Positions 17,304 through 26,136 of a stretch of 64,000 nt of DNA are shown piece after piece. The stretch is from Pseudomonadota bacterium (GTDB taxonomy: Bacteria > Pseudomonadota > Alphaproteobacteria > Rhizobiales > Xanthobacteraceae). The position numbers and the translations under genes were made by a program. The stretch spans positions 1 through 64,000 of the forward strand of contig JAEWFG010000170.1 in the NCBI GenBank assembly GCA_023388935.1. Reading direction: 5' to 3'. How positions within the stretch are numbered: the stretch's first letter is position 1; each line of letters begins with the position of its first letter. The notes under the pieces were generated by a model, which did no database searches, was not told where the DNA came from, and worked only from the letters and a program-made list of their open reading frames with translations.

Positions 17304-17514
17304 GGCTCCGGCTCCCTTTCACGATTTTCAGCCCTTCGGCATCCGCGCACGTCTCTGATCTCGCGCCCACGGTCGCGTTTTGCGGAGGATGTATCCTTCG
17401 CCTCGAATGCGACACCATTGCGGTCCGAAATCTTGACGGCTGTCCCTTTTTTGCGACCATCCACCCGCCGGCCAAGCATGGAGCGGCGCGCACCGAGCGT
17501 GTGGCTCTTTAAGG

Positions 17515-18144
17515 TCAGCTCGCCGCCACTTTCTCGCCCTTCAGCGCCGCCACTTCCGCTTCCAGCTCCGCGATCCGCTGATCGCGCGTCGCTACCGCCG
17601 CCGCGACGTCCGCGGCATCGAACTTCTGCGGAATGTGCTGCGGGCAGTTCGTATCCCATGCCGCGATCTTGAACAGGATCACCTGCTCGGGCCGCGCGCG
17701 GTATCCCCTCGGCATCAGCGATTGCGTCAGCGCCTCGTCGTCCTCGACCACCCGCGCCTCGCCCCAGATCTTCACCCGGCGGCGATGGGCGTAATCCATC
17801 ACGAAGATGTAGGCCTTGGGATTCTCCGACAGATTCCCCTGCGTGAGATATTGCTGGTTGCCAGCGTAGTCGACGAAAGCGAGCGTCTGCCTGTCCAGCA
17901 CCTTGAGGAAGCCCTTCGGCCCGCCGCGGTGCTGGATATAGGGCTGGCCGTCGGCCGAGGCGGTGGCGAAATAGAAGCTGTTGGCGTCGGCCAGGAACGC
18001 CGCGAGCTTGTCGTCGACCTCGGTACGCCAGCCGCGCTGCTCGGCATGGGCATAAGCCTCACGCGAGCCCTTGCGGGTCTGGATTGATTTCACGGCCGGC
18101 GTGAAAGCCACGTCGCTTGCATAGGTATGGGCCGCTGCCGTCAT
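17515..18144 (-). CDS. Pyridoxamine 5'-phosphate oxidase-like FMN-binding protein
   Basis: A 209-residue cytoplasmic protein of the PNPOx-like split-barrel family. The body has the strand pattern of the family (FYFATASADGQPYIQHRGGPKGF...TLAFVDYAGNQQYLTQGNL) followed by MDYAHRRRVKIWGEARVV. The last 20 residues form a coiled-coil tail (QRIAELEAEVAALKGEK). The ATG at 18144 has GGAGA upstream. It is divergent from a LysR gene with a T-N11-A palindrome in between, and is therefore probably that regulator's target. Such proteins act as flavin-dependent oxidoreductases; the substrate is not predictable. Confidence 0.86.
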   Translation of the reverse strand: MTAAAHTYASDVAFTPAVKSIQTRKGSREAYAHAEQRGWRTEVDDKLAAFLADANSFYFATASADGQPYIQHRGGPKGFLKVLDRQTLAFVDYAGNQQYLTQGNLSENPKAYIFVMDYAHRRRVKIWGEARVVEDDEALTQSLMPRGYRARPEQVILFKIAAWDTNCPQHIPQKFDAADVAAAVATRDQRIAELEAEVAALKGEKVAAS

Positions 18145-18243
18145 CGGAACATCTCCTGAAACTCCGGCGCATTCCTGCGTCTTTCGACACGTAACGTGGA
18201 CCTTCCCTCGACTAAAACAATTAGCCTGCTTGACACTTCATCG

Positions 18244-18258
18244 TTGCGATATATGCAA
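18244..18258. promoter_or_regulatory. Probable LysR-type operator (T-N11-A dyad)
   Basis: TTGCGATATATGCAA is a 15-bp dyad with one mismatched pair (arms TTGC / GCAA, matching the T-N11-A rule of LysR regulators). It sits 8 bp before the proposed lysR ATG and 99 bp from the divergent flavoprotein gene. Confidence 0.62.
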
Positions 18259-18265
18259 CAATGCC

Positions 18266-19150
18266 ATGGACCACTTTGAAGCCATGCGCGTCTTCGTCAC
18301 CGTCGCCGACCTGCGCGGCTTTGCGCCGGCGGCGCGCAAGCTGCGGCTGTCGCCCTCGGCGGTGACGCGGCTGATCGCGGCATTGGAGGAGCATCTCGGC
18401 GCGCGGCTGTTGCAGCGAACCACGCGGCAGGTGACGCTGACCGACGTCGGCACGCGCTATCTGGAGCGCGCGCGGCGCATTCTCGCCGATGTCGAGGAGG
18501 CCGAGGGCTCCGCGCGTGAGGAGCGCAACCGGCCGAGCGGACGTCTGGTGGTGTCGGCGCCGGTCGGCTTCGGCCGGCTGCATGTCGGGCCGGTGATGAC
18601 CGCCTACCTCAAGCGCTATCCCGAGGTCGCCTGCGAATTGCGGCTGTCGGACCATCTGGTGAATCTGGTGGAAGATGCCGTCGATGCCGCGGTCCGGATC
18701 GGTCATCTCGCCGACTCTTCACTCGTCGCACGCCAGGTCGGCGAGATGCGGCGGATCGTCGTGGCCGCGCCGAACTATCTGAAGCGTCATGGCGAGCCGA
18801 AGACGCCGGAAGCGCTCGCCTCGCAGCAGACCATCCAGTTCGGCCCGGCGTCCGAATGGCGCTTCCTGCGCGAGGGCCGCGACGTCGAGATAACGTTGTC
18901 TCCCCGCTTCATCAGCAACAGCGCCGACGCCGCCCTGCAATATGCCGAGGCCGGAGGCGGCGTAACGCGCGTGCTCGCCTATCAGGCCGCCGACGGCTTG
19001 AGGCGCGGGCGGCTGAAGATCGTGCTGGGGAAATACGAGCAGCCGGCGCTGCCGATCCACATCGTCTACCCGACCTCGCGCCTGCTCTCAGCCAAGGTGC
19101 GCGCGTTCATCGATCTCGTGGTGGAGACGACGGAGTGGAGGTTTGGGTAA
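18266..19150 (+). CDS. LysR-family transcriptional regulator
   Basis: A 294-residue LysR regulator from the ATG at 18266 (MDHFEAMRVFV); an upstream start at 18230 would read through the operator-like palindrome. The N-terminal helix-turn-helix is clear (FAPAARKLRLSPSAVTRLIAALEE). The rest is a periplasmic-binding-like effector domain, including GRLVVSAPVGFGRLHVGPVM. It is divergent from the PNPOx-like gene. Its effector is not predictable. Confidence 0.9.
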   Translation: MDHFEAMRVFVTVADLRGFAPAARKLRLSPSAVTRLIAALEEHLGARLLQRTTRQVTLTDVGTRYLERARRILADVEEAEGSAREERNRPSGRLVVSAPVGFGRLHVGPVMTAYLKRYPEVACELRLSDHLVNLVEDAVDAAVRIGHLADSSLVARQVGEMRRIVVAAPNYLKRHGEPKTPEALASQQTIQFGPASEWRFLREGRDVEITLSPRFISNSADAALQYAEAGGGVTRVLAYQAADGLRRGRLKIVLGKYEQPALPIHIVYPTSRLLSAKVRAFIDLVVETTEWRFG

Positions 19151-19153
19151 GGC

Positions 19154-19271
19154 GCTCGTGCCCCGGACGCAGCGCAGCACATAGTGATGCGCTGCAGAGC
19201 CGGGGCCTATGCCTCATGGGTCCCGGCTCTGCGTCGCGTCATTTCATGCCGCACCGCGTCCGGGACACGAG
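19154..19271. repeat. Imperfect long palindrome (intergenic repeat)
   Basis: The ends are inverted copies (CTCGTGCCCCGGACGC near 19155-19170 and GCGTCCGGGACACGAG near 19256-19271), and the interior has further GCTGCAGAGCCGGGGCC / GGTCCCGGCTCTGCG pairing. It fills the gap between two convergent genes. The type is common between Bradyrhizobium genes (recalled, not searched). Confidence 0.65.
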
Positions 19272-19275
19272 CGAG

Positions 19276-19695
19276 TCACCCCTTCTTCGGCACCACGCGA
19301 AACGTGCCACTCGCCCGCGCGATCACGACATCGTCGGCCTTGACCAGGCTCTGTGCAAAACAAATGGTGCTGCCGGTCTTGATCACCTCGCTCTCGACCG
19401 CGAGCCACTGGCCGATCTCCGCGGTGCCGACGAAATCGATCGAGAGCGAGATCGTCACGAACGATGTGGTCCAGTTCGTCACTTGCGCGCAGCTATAGCC
19501 CATGGCGTTGTCGGCGAGCGCGGTGATGAGGCCGCCATGGATCAGGCCACGGCCGTTGGTGTGCGGCTTCGCCAGACGCAGGCCGATGATCATGGCCTTG
19601 TCGCTCTTCTTCGCGTAGAGCGGCTCCCAGGGTTCGGTGAGAGGGCTCTTACGAGTATGCGGCTCGAAGCCTTCTGGGATGTCGGTGGTGGTCAT
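19276..19695 (-). CDS. PaaI-family (hotdog) thioesterase
   Basis: A 139-residue hotdog-fold protein. The characteristic segment is GRGLIHGGLITALADNAMGY (HGG with a following acidic residue), as in PaaI-type acyl-CoA thioesterases, which hydrolyse aromatic or short-chain acyl-CoAs. Further family features are TTSFVTISLSIDFVGTA and the C-terminal RASGTFRVVPKK. It lies 217 bp beyond the stop of pobA in the same orientation but is separated by a repeat, so cotranscription is uncertain. A role in relieving CoA traps during aromatic catabolism fits the context (inference). Confidence 0.87.
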   Translation of the reverse strand: MTTTDIPEGFEPHTRKSPLTEPWEPLYAKKSDKAMIIGLRLAKPHTNGRGLIHGGLITALADNAMGYSCAQVTNWTTSFVTISLSIDFVGTAEIGQWLAVESEVIKTGSTICFAQSLVKADDVVIARASGTFRVVPKKG

Positions 19696-19808
19696 TGCCG
19701 TCTCGCATCGTTGATGGGGTTGCCAGCATTGAACGCGATAGACGCAACGGATGCATCACCTACAAAGTTTTAAACGGGATTTGCGCGGGCGTTTGAAACG
19801 ATCTTCGC

Positions 19809-19896
19809 CGTCATTGCGAGGAGCGAAGCGGACGAAGCAATCCAGCCTGCGTCCGCGGAGGGATTTCTGGATTGCTTCGCTTCGCTCGCAATGACG
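19809..19896. repeat. Palindromic intergenic repeat, family A copy 1
   Basis: The left arm CGTCATTGCGAGGAGCGAAG...GAAGCAATCCAG and the right arm CTGGATTGCTTCGCTTCGCT...AATGACG are near-perfect inverted copies around CCGCGGAGGGATT. A related copy occurs at 43021-43105. It lies just beyond the 3' end of pobA and may form a stable RNA hairpin. Confidence 0.8.
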
Positions 19897-19912
19897 ATGT
19901 GGAGACACCGTC

Positions 19913-21082
19913 CTAGAACGGCAACCCCACATAATTCTCCGACAGCGACGTCATCGCGGCCTGCGAGTGCGTGACGTAGTCGAGCTCGGCGAGCTGGATG
20001 CGCGCGCCGATGGTGCCGGTGTCGGGGAACTTGTGCAGCATCGAGGTCATCCACCAGGAGAAACGTACGGCCTTCCAGACCCGTGCCAGCGCCTTGGCGG
20101 AATAGGCGTCGATCCCGGCATTCGATTTCTCGTCGTAGAATTCGCGGAAGGCGCTCGCGAGGTAATGCGCGTCGCTCGCAGCGAGGTTCAACCCCTTGGC
20201 GCCGGTCGGCGGCACGATGTGCGCGGCGTCGCCGCACAGGAACATCTTGCCGAAGCGCATCGGCTCGGCGACGAAGCTGCGCAGCGGCGCGATACTCTTC
20301 TCGATCGAGGGACCCGTGACGAGGCTGTCGGCGGCCTCCTGGTCGAGCCTGCGTTTCAGCTCGTCCCAGAAACGGTCGTCCGGCCACTGGTCGATATGAT
20401 CATCGAGCGAACACTGCAGGTAATGCCGGCTGCGCTTCATGGAGCGCATGGTGCAAAGCGCAAAGCCGCGGGCATGATTGGAATAGATCAGCTCGTGGCT
20501 AACCGGCGGCGTCTCGGACAGGATGCCGAGCCAGCCGAACGGATAGACCCGCTCGAACTCCTCGATCGCCGACGCCGGGACACTGGCGCGGCTGACACCG
20601 TGAAAACCGTCGCAGCCGGCGATGAAGTCGCAATCAATCTCGTGGGTGACTCCATCCTTGACCCAGGTTACGCGCGGGTGCCGACCGTCGAAATCATGCG
20701 GCTGCACATCCTTGGCCTCGTAGACCGAAACGAGACCGGCGGCCTTGCGCGCATTCATCAGGTCGAGCGTGACCTCGGTCTGGCCGTAGATCGTGACCGT
20801 CTTGCCGGTCGCGCCCTTCATGTCGATGCGATGACGGCGGCCGGAAAAGGCGAGCTCGATGCCCTCATGCACCAGGCCTTCGGCATGCGCCCGCGCTCCG
20901 GCGCCGACCTGGTCGAGCAGCGCGACGGTTCCTTCCTCCAGGAGACCGGCGCGGATGCGGCCGAGCACATAATCCGGGCTCTGCCGCTCGAGGATGACGT
21001 TATCGATGCCGTATTGATGCAGCAGTTGTCCAAGCAACAATCCTGCCGGCCCGGCCCCGATGATTGCGACTTTTGTCCGCAA
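19913..21082 (-). CDS. pobA: 4-hydroxybenzoate 3-monooxygenase
   Basis: A 389-residue FAD enzyme that hydroxylates 4-hydroxybenzoate to protocatechuate using NAD(P)H and oxygen. It shows the FAD GxGxxG motif (GAGPAG, residues 9-14), the DG motif (CDGFHG, about 157-162) and the GD motif (CGDAAHIVPPTGAKGLN, about 283-299). Tyr200 (in LIYSNHARG) and Tyr384 (in ENYVG) correspond in position to the proton-relay tyrosines of the Pseudomonas enzyme. The TTG start is supported by GGGAGGAG. It is divergent from a TRAP transporter with operator-like palindromes between, which suggests joint induction by aromatic acids. No pobR is adjacent. Confidence 0.95.
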   Translation of the reverse strand: MRTKVAIIGAGPAGLLLGQLLHQYGIDNVILERQSPDYVLGRIRAGLLEEGTVALLDQVGAGARAHAEGLVHEGIELAFSGRRHRIDMKGATGKTVTIYGQTEVTLDLMNARKAAGLVSVYEAKDVQPHDFDGRHPRVTWVKDGVTHEIDCDFIAGCDGFHGVSRASVPASAIEEFERVYPFGWLGILSETPPVSHELIYSNHARGFALCTMRSMKRSRHYLQCSLDDHIDQWPDDRFWDELKRRLDQEAADSLVTGPSIEKSIAPLRSFVAEPMRFGKMFLCGDAAHIVPPTGAKGLNLAASDAHYLASAFREFYDEKSNAGIDAYSAKALARVWKAVRFSWWMTSMLHKFPDTGTIGARIQLAELDYVTHSQAAMTSLSENYVGLPF

Positions 21083-21150
21083 TACTTGCTCCTCCCGATC
21101 CTGTAGGTTTTCGTCGCGGCTCGCTTGTCGCGGTCGTCCGCGCGCGATAA

Positions 21151-21163
21151 TTATAACATATAA
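21151..21163. promoter_or_regulatory. Operator-like palindrome in pobA promoter
   Basis: TTATAACATATAA is a 13-bp dyad (TTATA-aca-TATAA) followed by CGG, 69 bp upstream of pobA. It is AT-rich within GC-rich DNA. Its TAACAT core recurs in the palindrome at 21281. Confidence 0.55.
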
Positions 21164-21280
21164 CGGTTGGACAAAAGGGGAGTGCTGGTCGCCCGAGCAG
21201 GGACAAATCCATGCAACATGGCTGACGTAGATGACGCGGCAGCACGCTCACGCCAGTTCCGGCTTGAACGCGCCAGCCAA

Positions 21281-21300
21281 TTAGATAACATGTTAACTAA
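21281..21300. promoter_or_regulatory. Operator-like 20-bp palindrome upstream of TRAP transporter
   Basis: TTAGATAACATGTTAACTAA pairs with itself at nine of ten positions on each side. It lies 50 bp before the ATG of the TRAP binding protein, the usual place for a repressor operator of MarR, GntR or IclR type. Confidence 0.65.
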
Positions 21301-21349
21301 CGAGACCGGGCCAGCGAAGCCCGCCGTCGAAAAGAGGGAGAGACGACCG

Positions 21350-22366
21350 ATGAGGAAAGCGTGTCTGGCTTTGCTGCTGGCAGCAAGCGTGACGCCCGCG
21401 TTCGCGCAGGACAAGACCTTCGACCTGAAGATCTCGCACTGGGTGCCGGCCTCGCATCCGCTGCAGAAATCGCTGGAAGACTGGGCGGCCGCGGTGGAGA
21501 AGGATTCCGGCGGCACCATCAAGGGCAAGGTGTTTCCGGCCCAGCAGCTCGGCAAGGCCTTCGACCATTACGACATGGCGCGCGACGGCATCGCCGACGT
21601 CACCTATGTCAATCCCGGCTACCAGCCCGGCCGCTTTCCGATCATCGGCGCCGGCGAGCTGCCGTTCCTGATCTCGGATGCCAAGGGCGGCTCTATGGGC
21701 TTGGACGCCTGGTACCGCAAATATGCCGAGAAGGAGATGAAGGACGTCAAATACTGCCTCGCCTTCGTCCACTCGCCATCCTCCTTCCACTCCCGCACCA
21801 AGAAGATCGTGATGCCGGAGGACGTGAAGGGCCTGAAGATCCGCCCGGCGCACGCCACCATGGCGAATTTCGTCACCTCGCTCGGCGGCACCAATGTGCA
21901 GTCCTCCGCACCTGAAGTGCGCGACATCATCGAACGCGGCGTCGCCGACGGCGTCACCTTCCCCTGGGGCTCGCTGGTGCTGTTCGGCATCGACAAGGTG
22001 ACCAAGTACGACATGGAGGCCCCGCTCTACACCACGACCTTCGTGTTCGTGATGAACAAGGACAAGTACAATGCGATGTCCGACAAGCAGAAGGCAGCGA
22101 TCGACAAGAACTGCTCGGTCGAGATGGCGGGCGCGGTCGGCGAACACTGGGGCAAGTTCGAGGACGCGGGCATCGACAAGATCAAGGCCGAGTCGGGTCA
22201 CGACGTCTACAAGCTGACCGCAGAGCAGACCGCCGCCTGGAAGAAGGCCGCCGAGCCGCTGGTCAAGACCTGGGCCGACGGCGCCAAGAAAGCCGGCGCT
22301 GATCCGGACGCCGCGCTCGCGGACCTCAAGGCATCGCTGAAGAAGTACAACGCGCTGGCGGAGTGA
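21350..22366 (+). CDS. TRAP transporter substrate-binding protein (DctP family)
   Basis: A 338-residue periplasmic protein. The ATG at 21350 follows AGAGGGAGAGA and begins a signal peptide ending at AFA-QDKTF. The DctP fold is indicated by LKISHWVPASHPLQ, the central helix region VKGLKIRPAHATM (the Arg expected to pair with the ligand carboxylate), and MNKDKYNAMSDKQKAAID. It delivers an organic acid to the DctQM membrane subunits encoded downstream. Next to pobA, an aromatic carboxylate is the likely ligand, by analogy with R. palustris TarP (inference). The longer upstream frame from 21167 is not used. Confidence 0.91.
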   Translation: MRKACLALLLAASVTPAFAQDKTFDLKISHWVPASHPLQKSLEDWAAAVEKDSGGTIKGKVFPAQQLGKAFDHYDMARDGIADVTYVNPGYQPGRFPIIGAGELPFLISDAKGGSMGLDAWYRKYAEKEMKDVKYCLAFVHSPSSFHSRTKKIVMPEDVKGLKIRPAHATMANFVTSLGGTNVQSSAPEVRDIIERGVADGVTFPWGSLVLFGIDKVTKYDMEAPLYTTTFVFVMNKDKYNAMSDKQKAAIDKNCSVEMAGAVGEHWGKFEDAGIDKIKAESGHDVYKLTAEQTAAWKKAAEPLVKTWADGAKKAGADPDAALADLKASLKKYNALAE

Positions 22367-22445
22367 CTTCGCGTCGAAGGAAATACGGCGGCGGGAAGCA
22401 TCTCGCCGCCGTCGTTCGCGGGCCGAGATGTGAGGAGCGCACGAC

Positions 22446-22626
22446 GCTTCCTCTCCCTCTCCCCGCCTGCGGGGGCGCGACGAGCTTCGCTCGCGCTGAG
22501 AGCGTCGGGGTGAGAGGGCCCTCCGTGGGGGCGGATTCGTGGAGAGTCCCCCTCACCCGGAATCCGCGCTGCACGCGCATTCCGGCCTCTCCCCGCAGGC
22601 GGTCCGCAGGCGGGGAGAGGCGAAGG
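22446..22626. repeat. Palindromic intergenic repeat with CTCTCCC / GGGAGAG arms
   Basis: The 308-bp gap between dctP-like and dctQ-like genes is mostly filled by this low-complexity inverted repeat (CTCTCCCCGCCTGCGGGG on the left, CAGGCGGGGAGAGG on the right). No gene is seen in it. It may attenuate the message so that the binding protein is made in excess over the membrane subunits. Confidence 0.65.
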
Positions 22627-22674
22627 ACCGCCGCTGGAGTCGAGAGCGAGAATGACATCAGGTAGGACATTCCC

Positions 22675-23184
22675 ATGAAGCGCGCCTGGATGGATCGCGT
22701 GATCGATTCGATCGAATGGATCGCAGCTGCCTTCGTCGGTATCGTCGCGCTCGACATCTTCCTGTCGGTGCTGCTGCGGAACACGCTGAACTATTCGATC
22801 CCTGACTCGTTCGACATCGGCCGCATGCTGCTCGGCATCCTCATTTTCTGGGGCATTGCGGCGACGTCCTATCGCGGCACCCACATCACGGTCGACCTGA
22901 TCTGGGGCAATGTCGGGCCGCGTTATCAACGCTGGATCGACGTGTTCGCAACGCTGGTGCTGTTGTTCGTCGTCACGGTGCAGACCTGGACGCTGTTCGA
23001 CAAGGTGCGCGGCACCTACAATGACAACGTCCAGACTTTCGACATGCACATGCCGACCTGGCCGTTCTTCGCGATCGCCTGGATCGGCGACGTCTCGGCC
23101 GTGCTGCTGATCGCGATCCGCACTTACCGGCTGATCTTCCATCCCGAAGAGATGCACGACCCCAAGCTGAAGGCGACGGAGTAA
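22675..23184 (+). CDS. TRAP transporter small membrane subunit (DctQ family)
   Basis: A 169-residue protein with four hydrophobic segments and the DctQ motif EWIAAAFVGIVALDIFLSV near the N-terminus, plus WGIAATSYRGTHITVDL in the second half. It is 2 bp ahead of the large subunit gene, so the two are coupled. It forms the membrane complex with DctM for sodium-driven uptake of the acid bound by the upstream protein. Confidence 0.9.
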   Translation: MKRAWMDRVIDSIEWIAAAFVGIVALDIFLSVLLRNTLNYSIPDSFDIGRMLLGILIFWGIAATSYRGTHITVDLIWGNVGPRYQRWIDVFATLVLLFVVTVQTWTLFDKVRGTYNDNVQTFDMHMPTWPFFAIAWIGDVSAVLLIAIRTYRLIFHPEEMHDPKLKATE

Positions 23185-23186
23185 TC

Positions 23187-24506
23187 ATGAGCACCGATGC
23201 CGTCGCCGTTATCGGCTTCGTTTCCCTGTTCGCGTTGATGCTGCTGCGCGTACCCGTCGGCATGGCCATGGGCCTCGTCGGCGTGTCCGGCTTCTCCTAT
23301 CTCGTCGGCGCGACGCCGGCGCTGAAACTGGTCGGCCAGACCTCGATGCGCACGGTCACCGACTACACCTTCGGCGTCATCCCGATGTTCCTGCTGATGG
23401 GCTCCTTCGTCAGCAATTCCGGCATGAGCCGCGAGCTGTTCCGCGCCGCCAACGGCTTTGTCGGACATCTGCGCGGAGGGCTCGGCATTGCCACGGTCGG
23501 CGCCTGTGGTGGCTTTGCCGCGATCTGCGGCTCGTCGGTCGCGACAGCCGCGACCTTCTCCGCCGTCGCCTATCCCGAGATGCGCCGCTTCGGCTATCCG
23601 CAATCCTTCGCCACCGGCGTGATCGCGGCGGGCGGCACGCTGGGCGCGATGCTGCCGCCCTCCACCGTGCTCGCGGTCTACGGCATCATCACCGAGCAGG
23701 ACATCGGAAAGCTCTTCATCGCCGGCATCATCCCCGGCCTGCTCGCGATGACCATGTACATGATCACGATCGGCCTGATCGGCTATTTCCGTCCGGACTT
23801 CCTGCCCAAGGGCAAGGTGGTGCCATGGCGCGAGCGCTTTGCCGGCCTGAAGGACATCTGGGCGCCGGTGCTGCTGTTCATCTTCGTCATCGGCGGCCTC
23901 TATGGCTTGCCGTTCCTGCCGCGCTTCACCCCGACGGAGGCCGGCGGCGTCGGCGCCACCGGCGCCTTCATCATCGGCGTACTGACGCGGCGGCTCGACC
24001 GCGAGAAGATCTTGATGTCGCTGCTCCAGGCGACGCGCACCGCAGCCGCGGTGTTCACGGTGCTGATCGGCGCGCTGATCTTCGGCTATTTCCTCACGGT
24101 GACGCAGACCCCGCAGAAGGTGACGGAATTCCTGACCGGCCTCGGCCTCGGCCCCTACGGCGTGCTGGCGCTGATCATGGTGATGTATCTCGTGCTCGGC
24201 TGCCTGATGGACGCCATGGCGATGATCATCCTCACCGTGCCGATCATCTTCCCTGTCATCACGCACCTTGGCTTCGATCCGATCTGGTTCGGCGTCATCA
24301 TCGTCATGACGGTCGAGCTCGGCCTGATCCACCCGCCGGTCGGCATGAACGTCTTCGTCATCAAGAGCGTGGTGAAGGACGTCTCCTTCTCCACCATCTT
24401 CAAGGGCGTGATCCCGTTCGTGGCGACCGACCTGGTGCGGCTGCTGATCCTGATCGCGTTCCCGCTGCTGGCGACATGGCTGCCAGCGCGCATGATGGCC
24501 AATTGA
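23187..24506 (+). CDS. TRAP transporter large membrane subunit (DctM family)
   Basis: A 439-residue, 11-12-helix protein of the ion-transporter superfamily. DctM features include RVPVGMAMGLVGVSGF near the start, GGTLGAMLPPSTVLAVYGI in the first repeat, and VELGLIHPPVGMNVFVI in the second. These paired re-entrant loops hold the sodium and substrate sites. It completes a DctPQM set with the two preceding genes. Downstream is a repeat and then a DUF3237 gene. Confidence 0.93.
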   Translation: MSTDAVAVIGFVSLFALMLLRVPVGMAMGLVGVSGFSYLVGATPALKLVGQTSMRTVTDYTFGVIPMFLLMGSFVSNSGMSRELFRAANGFVGHLRGGLGIATVGACGGFAAICGSSVATAATFSAVAYPEMRRFGYPQSFATGVIAAGGTLGAMLPPSTVLAVYGIITEQDIGKLFIAGIIPGLLAMTMYMITIGLIGYFRPDFLPKGKVVPWRERFAGLKDIWAPVLLFIFVIGGLYGLPFLPRFTPTEAGGVGATGAFIIGVLTRRLDREKILMSLLQATRTAAAVFTVLIGALIFGYFLTVTQTPQKVTEFLTGLGLGPYGVLALIMVMYLVLGCLMDAMAMIILTVPIIFPVITHLGFDPIWFGVIIVMTVELGLIHPPVGMNVFVIKSVVKDVSFSTIFKGVIPFVATDLVRLLILIAFPLLATWLPARMMAN

Positions 24507-24516
24507 GGGGCGTTGC

Positions 24517-24672
24517 TTCCCCTCTCCCCTTGTGGGAGAGGGTGGCTCGCCGCGCAGCGGCGAGACGGGTGAGGGGTCTCGCTCCGCACGCGGAGCTGCC
24601 CGAGTTGAGTTCGCTGAAGCAACCCCTCATCCGGCGCTTCGCGCCACCTTCTCCCGCAAGGGGAGAAGGAAG
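24517..24672. repeat. Palindromic intergenic repeat with CTCTCCC / GGGAGA arms
   Basis: The left segment CCCCTCTCCCCTTGTGGGAG and the right segment CTTCTCCCGCAAGGGGAGAAGG are each hairpins; the whole also folds back (GTGAGGGGT / ACCCCTCAT). It has the same style as the repeats at 22446 and 29679. Confidence 0.65.
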
Positions 24673-24707
24673 CGCAGCACGTATGGCGCGATAGTTGGAG
24701 ATAGCCA

Positions 24708-25166
24708 ATGACTCCCACGCTCGAAACCAAATACGTCTTCACCATCACCGCGAAGATCGGCGACGTCGTCACCGCCGGCGAGACCGGCATCGGCGTGCGC
24801 CGCATCATCCCGATCATCGGCGGCGAGGTGAAGGGCGCGATCACCGGCAAGGTGCTGCCGTTCGGCGCCGACTTCCAGACCATCCGGCCCAACGAGCTGA
24901 TCGACCTCGAAGCCAGATACGCTTTCGAGACCGACGACGGTGCCGTCGTCTATGTCGAGAACAAGGGCATGCGCTTCGGCCCGGTCGAGCTGTTGCAAAA
25001 GCTCAAGCGCGGCGAGCCGGTCGATCCAAAACTGATCTATTTCCGCACCGTCCCGCGGTTCGAGACGGGGCATGAGAAGTATCGCTGGCTGATGGAGCAC
25101 ATCTTCGTCGCCTCCGCCGCGCGCCACGCCGACCGCGTCGTGATCGATGTGCATCAGGTGATGTGA
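24708..25166 (+). CDS. DUF3237 (UPF0311) family protein
   Basis: A 152-residue protein of the DUF3237/UPF0311 family, a small beta-barrel-like domain of unknown activity. Typical segments are VRRIIPIIGGEVKGAITGKV, FGADFQTIR and VYFRTVPRFETG-like (here IYFRTVPRFETG). The ATG at 24708 has TGGAGA upstream. It follows the TRAP genes in the same direction after a repeat. Members are often found near aromatic or acyl-CoA catabolic genes, but no reaction is known to me. Confidence 0.88.
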   Translation: MTPTLETKYVFTITAKIGDVVTAGETGIGVRRIIPIIGGEVKGAITGKVLPFGADFQTIRPNELIDLEARYAFETDDGAVVYVENKGMRFGPVELLQKLKRGEPVDPKLIYFRTVPRFETGHEKYRWLMEHIFVASAARHADRVVIDVHQVM

Positions 25167-25367
25167 GCGGGCCAATACAACGAATGCAGCCCCGATGAGC
25201 GCTGCGACATCCGGGACAACGACGACCAACCCCGGATATCGCCTCCTCATCCGGGCCACTTGCTGGTCACTTATTACGAGGTGGAGGCCGAAATCCGCCT
25301 TTGACGCGGCTCCGGGCGGGTCCAGGATACGGCTTGCGCAAGATTGCGCAGACCACGGAGTGCCACC

Positions 25368-26048
25368 ATGTCCGCAATGGCTTCCACCGACTCGAGTCCA
25401 CGACACAGCTTCGATCCTGCCGAAATGGGCGCCATCGCCCATCTCTACCGGGGCGAGGTCTATCGCTCGACGATCTGGCGAACGCGGCTCGACAACACAA
25501 CCAATTGGGCGATCGTCACCATGGGCATTGCGCTCTCGACGACCTTTTCGAGCCCGCAAGCATCTCCGTTGCCGCTCGTGCTCGTCGGGTTGCTGCTTGC
25601 CGCGTTTCTCGCGATGGAGGCGCGGCGCTATCGCTATTTCAACGTCTGGCGCGCCCGCGCCCGCTGGATCGAGAAGAATTTCTACGCGCCGATGTTCACG
25701 GGCGAAGCGCACGACGACGGCTGGCAGACCGTTCTTGCGCGCGACTATACCGCGCCTCGCCATCACATTTCGTTCGTCCGCGCTGCGGGGCGGCGGCTGC
25801 GTCGCAACTACGTTTGGATCCTCGCCATCCAGGCCGTCGCCTATTACGGCAAGATTGCAATCCACCCGACGCCCGCAGCGAGCTTGTCAGAGTTTATCGA
25901 TCGCGCGGCGGTCGGCCCGCTTCCCGGCTGGATCGTTCTGATCATGGGGTTTGCCTACGATTTCGGCTGGGTGGCGTTCGCGCTCGGCACGCTGTGGCTC
26001 GACCAGCGCGAGCACGGGGCCAAGAGCGACGGAGTGGCGATGGGTTAG
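25368..26048 (+). CDS. DUF2270 membrane protein
   Basis: A 226-residue protein of the DUF2270 family from the ATG at 25368. The N-terminal segment FDPAEMGAIAHLYRGEVYRS precedes two hydrophobic helices (about residues 45-80); EARRYRYFNVWRARARWIEKNF is the conserved basic stretch. Two more helices lie near residues 140-200. Function is unknown. It interrupts the aromatic genes without obvious connection; the following promoter has its own operator-like dyad. Confidence 0.85.
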   Translation: MSAMASTDSSPRHSFDPAEMGAIAHLYRGEVYRSTIWRTRLDNTTNWAIVTMGIALSTTFSSPQASPLPLVLVGLLLAAFLAMEARRYRYFNVWRARARWIEKNFYAPMFTGEAHDDGWQTVLARDYTAPRHHISFVRAAGRRLRRNYVWILAIQAVAYYGKIAIHPTPAASLSEFIDRAAVGPLPGWIVLIMGFAYDFGWVAFALGTLWLDQREHGAKSDGVAMG

Positions 26049-26136
26049 CGACAGGGGTGTGGGGTTGGTCTGCGGCGCCGGTCTCGTCCGAGAGTTGGTG
26101 GCGGAACCCACGCTCATATTGACTCCCCCAGAATTC

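Noticed and set aside
24695..25075. 126-codon frame overlapping the DUF3237 gene
   Set aside because: Arg/His-rich out-of-frame shadow; the DUF3237 frame has family motifs and a ribosome site.
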